From assembly GCA_002343445.1 (NCBI GenBank), contig DDSP01000018.1, positions 101,051 through 165,050 on the forward strand: a DNA stretch of 64,000 nt, read 5' to 3'. Both the position numbers and the translations under genes were made by a program. Positions 61,065-64,000 of this stretch are shown piece after piece; position 1 is the stretch's first letter; every line of letters starts with the position of its first letter. The notes under the pieces were generated by a model. The model worked only from the letters and a program-made list of their open reading frames with translations, had not been told where the DNA came from and did no database searches. Source of the DNA: Chthonomonas sp. UBA2387 (lineage in GTDB: Bacteria > Armatimonadota > Fimbriimonadia > Fimbriimonadales > Fimbriimonadaceae).

Positions 61065-62252
61065 TTAGGCGTCGGGTCGTCCACCCAGGAACACGTCCCA
61101 CACGCGGACGATGCGGTCCATGCCCGCCGAGGCCAGCCGCCGCCCATCCGGGCTGAACACAACCGACGCCACGGGCAGGTCGCTCACCTTGAACTTCAGG
61201 TGTTCGATGCCTTGGGTCGCGTTCCACAGCCCGACGATGCCATCGCGGGAGGCCGAGGCCAAGAGCCAGCCGTTCGGATGGAACGCCAAGGACTCGATGG
61301 GCCGCGCGTGACCCCAGATGACCTTGTGCAGCACCTGCGCTCGCACGTCGAAGATGCGGATCGAGAGGTCCACGGCGGCGACCGCCAGAAACCTTCCGTC
61401 CGGGCTGAACGCCAACGCCGTCACCGTCGAGCGGATCTCCTTGAACGTGTGGAGCATCGTGCCGTTCGCTCCGTGGTACAGCTTCACGGTGGCATCCGCC
61501 GAGCCCGACGCCAGATAGCGGCCGTCGGAAGACCAAGCGACGGCCGTCACCGATTGCTCGTGCTTCTGCGACGAGAAGACGGTCAACCCCGAAACAGTCT
61601 CGTTGACGCGGATGCGTCGCTTGGCGGAGCCTGTGGCCACGGCACGGCCATCCGCCGAGATCGCGAGGCACGAGACCCATTGCAGGTCGGCGTCGCGCCA
61701 AACGTTGACCGACTCGCCCTGCACTTCCCAAACGGCGACCATCGAATCCGTCGCGCCAGCGGCGACCACGCGCCCATCGGGGAACGAGCGCACCGCCGAA
61801 ACCACGCCGCCTTCCAACCTCTTCCGGCGCTGGATTCCTGGATGGCTCAAGTCCCACCACACGATCTCGTTGTCGAAACTGCTGCTGACCAACTGCGCCA
61901 TGTCGTTGGTGAACGAGAGCGAGTAGATCGGGGTGCGATGGGCCCGGAGCCGGTGGCTCAGCCGGACGTAGACGGGGATGGGCGCCTCTTCGCGTTCGGC
62001 GACAGCCTGTCCGGCGAAGAACCCCGCACCCAGCGTGGCGTCGTATTCCATCCGCGACGTCGGATCGATCAACGTGCTGAACGCCTCGTTGATCCGCGCC
62101 ATTTGTTCGTGGCTGTCGGGGTTCGGGTTGACGTCGGGGTGGTACCGCCGCGCCATACGCCGGTATGCCTTTTTCAGCTGGACCGGCTCGGCGCTCTGCT
62201 CGACGCCCAAAATGTCGTAGAAAGTGGGCAAACTTCCTATTATGAAACTCAA
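61065..62252 (-). CDS. J-domain protein with a WD40 propeller
   Basis: 395 residues from TTG at 62252; an alternative TTG at 62231 gives the more usual PTFYDILGV start. Residues about 8-75 are a complete J domain (YDILGVEQSAEPVQLKKAYR, RRYHPDVNPNPDS with the HPD motif). A short linker follows, then about seven WD40 repeats (for example AVAWSSDGRYLASGSADATV and VVFSPDGRRLASAGMDRIVR). The protein could recruit DnaK to clients or complexes bound by the propeller. Its start overlaps that of hemW on the opposite strand. Confidence 0.85.
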   Translation of the reverse strand: MSFIIGSLPTFYDILGVEQSAEPVQLKKAYRRMARRYHPDVNPNPDSHEQMARINEAFSTLIDPTSRMEYDATLGAGFFAGQAVAEREEAPIPVYVRLSHRLRAHRTPIYSLSFTNDMAQLVSSSFDNEIVWWDLSHPGIQRRKRLEGGVVSAVRSFPDGRVVAAGATDSMVAVWEVQGESVNVWRDADLQWVSCLAISADGRAVATGSAKRRIRVNETVSGLTVFSSQKHEQSVTAVAWSSDGRYLASGSADATVKLYHGANGTMLHTFKEIRSTVTALAFSPDGRFLAVAAVDLSIRIFDVRAQVLHKVIWGHARPIESLAFHPNGWLLASASRDGIVGLWNATQGIEHLKFKVSDLPVASVVFSPDGRRLASAGMDRIVRVWDVFLGGRPDA

Positions 62253-63438
62253 CGGCGAAGGGCGATTGCTACCCCGAGACGCTTTGGCCGTCTATGTCCA
62301 CAGTCCTTTTTGCCCGTCGAAGTGTGGCTATTGCGATTTCAACAGCTATGCCATGACCGGCGAGGTGATCGAGCGAACGTGCCGCGCCACCATCCGCCAG
62401 ATCCTTGATTCGCCGAGCCGGGGCCGCCCTGCCAAGACCGTCTTCTTCGGAGGCGGCACGCCCACGTTCGTCCCCGTTGAGCTCTTGGTGGAGATGTTGG
62501 AGGCGGTTTTCGAGGTGCATCCACCGGTCGAAGGAGCGGAGATCACGTCCGAAGCCAACCCGGGCACCGTGGATGCCAAGAAGTTCGCCGCCATGCGCGA
62601 GGGTGGCTTCAATCGCATCAGCCTGGGTGCGCAGAGCTTTCTCGACGACGACTTGGTTCGGCTGGGCCGCGTGCATCGGCACGGAGAGATCGAACGCGCC
62701 GTCGCCGCGGCTCGCTCGGCCGGGTTCGAGAACGTCAACCTCGATCTGATGTTCGCTCTTCCGGGGCAGACCCTGCGCGGATGGCGCGACAACCTCGATC
62801 GCGCCTTGGCCATGGGCACCGAGCACCTCAGCCTCTACTGCCTGACCCTCGAGCCGAACACAGCATTCTACAAAGAGCACCTTCGCGGCACGCTGATCTT
62901 GCCGGAGGACGATGTGCAAACCGAGATGTACGATCTGGCCGTCGAGCGGACGGGCGAAGCCGGAATGGCGTGCTACGAGATCAGCAACTTCGCCCGACCG
63001 GGCCGCGAATGCGCCCACAACCTGGCCTATTGGCGATGCGAGGAGTACGCCGCCTACGGCCCGGGTGCCGTGGGTTGCTTGGCCGACGAGCCAGGCTCGC
63101 CTTGGCACGCCCCGCGCACCCGGTTCACCCACCTCAAGCACCCCGAACGCTTCTGCGCTGCCATCGAGAGTGGCCAAACCACGGTGTTCGAATCCGAGTC
63201 GCTCGACGCCGAAGCGCTTCGCTTGGAGAGGGTCATGCTGGGGCTGCGTCTGACCGAGGGGCTCGACCCCGACGGGCTGGACCTCGACCCGCGAGCCGTG
63301 GCTGGGGTCGAGTCTCTGGGCTGGCTCGCGCGCGGCGAAAGGCTGAGGCTGACCCCGGAAGGGCGGCACTTCTGCTCGGAGGTGGCGCTGCGCTTGGTCA
63401 GCGGCGTTGCCGCATCGTCCGCTCCAGCATGCCCATGA
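62242..63438 (+). CDS. hemW: Radical SAM haem chaperone HemW (HemN-like)
   Basis: 398 residues from the ATG at 62242 (a GTG at 62224 is possible). The radical SAM cluster motif is C24-x3-C28-x2-C31 (HSPFCPSKCGYCDFNSY), lacking the fourth cysteine of true HemN. FFGGGTPTFV, SEANPGTVD, RISLGAQSF, NVNLDLMFALPGQT and CYEISNFARPGREC are family landmarks. HemW inserts haem into respiratory proteins. The 3' end overlaps the convergent ankyrin gene by 41 bases. Confidence 0.92.
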   Translation: MKLNGEGRLLPRDALAVYVHSPFCPSKCGYCDFNSYAMTGEVIERTCRATIRQILDSPSRGRPAKTVFFGGGTPTFVPVELLVEMLEAVFEVHPPVEGAEITSEANPGTVDAKKFAAMREGGFNRISLGAQSFLDDDLVRLGRVHRHGEIERAVAAARSAGFENVNLDLMFALPGQTLRGWRDNLDRALAMGTEHLSLYCLTLEPNTAFYKEHLRGTLILPEDDVQTEMYDLAVERTGEAGMACYEISNFARPGRECAHNLAYWRCEEYAAYGPGAVGCLADEPGSPWHAPRTRFTHLKHPERFCAAIESGQTTVFESESLDAEALRLERVMLGLRLTEGLDPDGLDLDPRAVAGVESLGWLARGERLRLTPEGRHFCSEVALRLVSGVAASSAPACP

Positions 63439-64000
63439 ACTGACCCTTGCGTTCCTCGATGTTCGATTGGAACTGAACCGGGCCTCGTCGCAGCGGGCCT
63501 GGTGTGGGTGGCACGTCCTCGACGATGCCCTCGACGATGTCCCTAATCGTCTGCCCTCGTCGGTCGCGAGCGTCGATGTTCGCGCCGCCTTGGATGAGGA
63601 TTTCAGCGGTCACGGGCAACACCATCCCCGCAAGGATATGCAGGGGCGTGTCGCCGTCGGCGTTGACGACGTCGGGGTCCGCGCCAACCTCCAAGAGTGC
63701 GCGGATGGCGTTGCGGTTGCCGTTCGCCGCGGCCACGTGGAGCGGCGTTTCACCGCGTTGGCTGCGTACGTTCGGGGCGATCTGCTTGGCGATCTCGCGG
63801 ATGGCTCCCTCGTCCCAGATGCTCGCCGCCGCATAGTGGAGGGCCGTGTAGCCCTGCCGGTCGGGCGGTGGCAACTCGGCGCCGTGACGGAGAAGGTCAA
63901 CGGCCAAAGCGCTGTTGCCCATCATCGCGATGTCGAGCGGACGGGTGCCACGCTGGGAACGCGCGTTGGGATCGGCACCGGCTTCCAGCAGTACGCGACC
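63398..64000 (-). CDS. Ankyrin-repeat protein, 5' end beyond the window
   Basis: The frame is open to the right edge, so the N-terminus is missing; 200 residues are visible. At least five ankyrin repeats can be read (for example LLEAGADPNARSQRGTRPLD, YTALHYAAASIWDEGA, ETPLHVAAANGNRNAIRALL, and GDTPLHILAGMVLP). A Pro-rich linker and a charged end (IEERKGQFMGMLERTMRQRR) follow. It is probably a protein-binding protein of unknown partner. An in-frame ATG at 63925 is inside the repeat array and is unlikely to be the true start. Confidence 0.85.
   Translation of the reverse strand, partial: GRVLLEAGADPNARSQRGTRPLDIAMMGNSALAVDLLRHGAELPPPDRQGYTALHYAAASIWDEGAIREIAKQIAPNVRSQRGETPLHVAAANGNRNAIRALLEVGADPDVVNADGDTPLHILAGMVLPVTAEILIQGGANIDARDRRGQTIRDIVEGIVEDVPPTPGPLRRGPVQFQSNIEERKGQFMGMLERTMRQRR

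Noticed and set aside
63398..63925. Ankyrin gene starting at the ATG at 63925
   Set aside because: The frame stays open to the window edge and the residues before this ATG continue the ankyrin repeat, so the true start is outside.
1..64000. CRISPR arrays, insertion sequences, integrases, rRNA
   Set aside because: No regularly spaced repeats, transposase or integrase motifs, or rRNA-like sequence were found on reading both strands.

Overview
The window is GC-rich, gene-dense bacterial chromosome. It carries about sixty genes in short operons on both strands, with no rRNA, recognisable tRNA, CRISPR array or insertion sequence. The cell envelope looks diderm: there are lipoproteins, a secreted multihaem cytochrome, type IV pilus motors and PEP-CTERM sorting. 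PEP-CTERM and dockerin-like secreted proteins, zinc-free L32/L33 and the general gene content suggest an aerobic heterotroph of the Armatimonadota (Fimbriimonadales-like). This placement is inference from style and content, not from a marker phylogeny.

Layout. 1-3.5 kb: a glycosyltransferase cut by the left edge, a TIGR03790-type lipoprotein, and a minus operon rpmG-rpmF-secG-phosphoesterase-vsr. 3.6-6.5 kb: a SpoIIIAA/Ycf45-like ATPase and a truncated HisKA-receiver signalling protein. 6.5-12.2 kb: a minus-strand run pilB-pilT-pilC followed by an ECF sigma factor and its anti-sigma factor. 12.5-18.3 kb: GNAT, MscS and DUF1801 genes, a HicBA-like pair, a lipoprotein and a HipB-like regulator. 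18.4-21.6 kb: two tandem secreted dockerin-like proteins. 21.7-26.7 kb: an orphan sdhA, a Uma2 gene, tyrS with a degenerate HIGH motif, and a gene with an in-frame UGA that looks like a selenocysteine codon. 26.7-30.9 kb: a PEP-CTERM protein, a TIM-barrel isomerase, ruvB-ruvA and rpsR. 30.9-41.3 kb: ftsK, a YHS protein, a GH10 xylanase, two amidohydrolases and small membrane/motility-like genes. 41.5-49.1 kb: a fused argD-argF gene, GT4, panC-panB, an rtcA homologue and a Cys-rich membrane protein. 49.3-52.3 kb: five plus-strand genes forming an isolated Mu-like capsid module. 52.3-57.5 kb: a zinc ribbon, phenylalanine hydroxylase, pstA-pstC-pstS (no pstB) behind a PHO-box-like repeat, and a phytanoyl-CoA dioxygenase homologue. 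57.7-64 kb: wecB, two c-type cytochrome genes, a J-domain/WD40 fusion, hemW and an ankyrin gene cut by the right edge.

The most notable observations are the candidate selenoprotein (TGA at 25707-25709 with a SECIS-like hairpin directly after it), the stand-alone capsid cassette without terminase, portal, tail or integrase, the ArgD-ArgF fusion with a structured leader, the TyrRS whose HIGH motif reads TLGW, and an RtcA homologue lacking the adenylated histidine. Many plus-strand genes have a clear TAnAnT -10 box only 6-30 bases before the start codon and little -35 signal, which suggests short or nearly leaderless transcripts.
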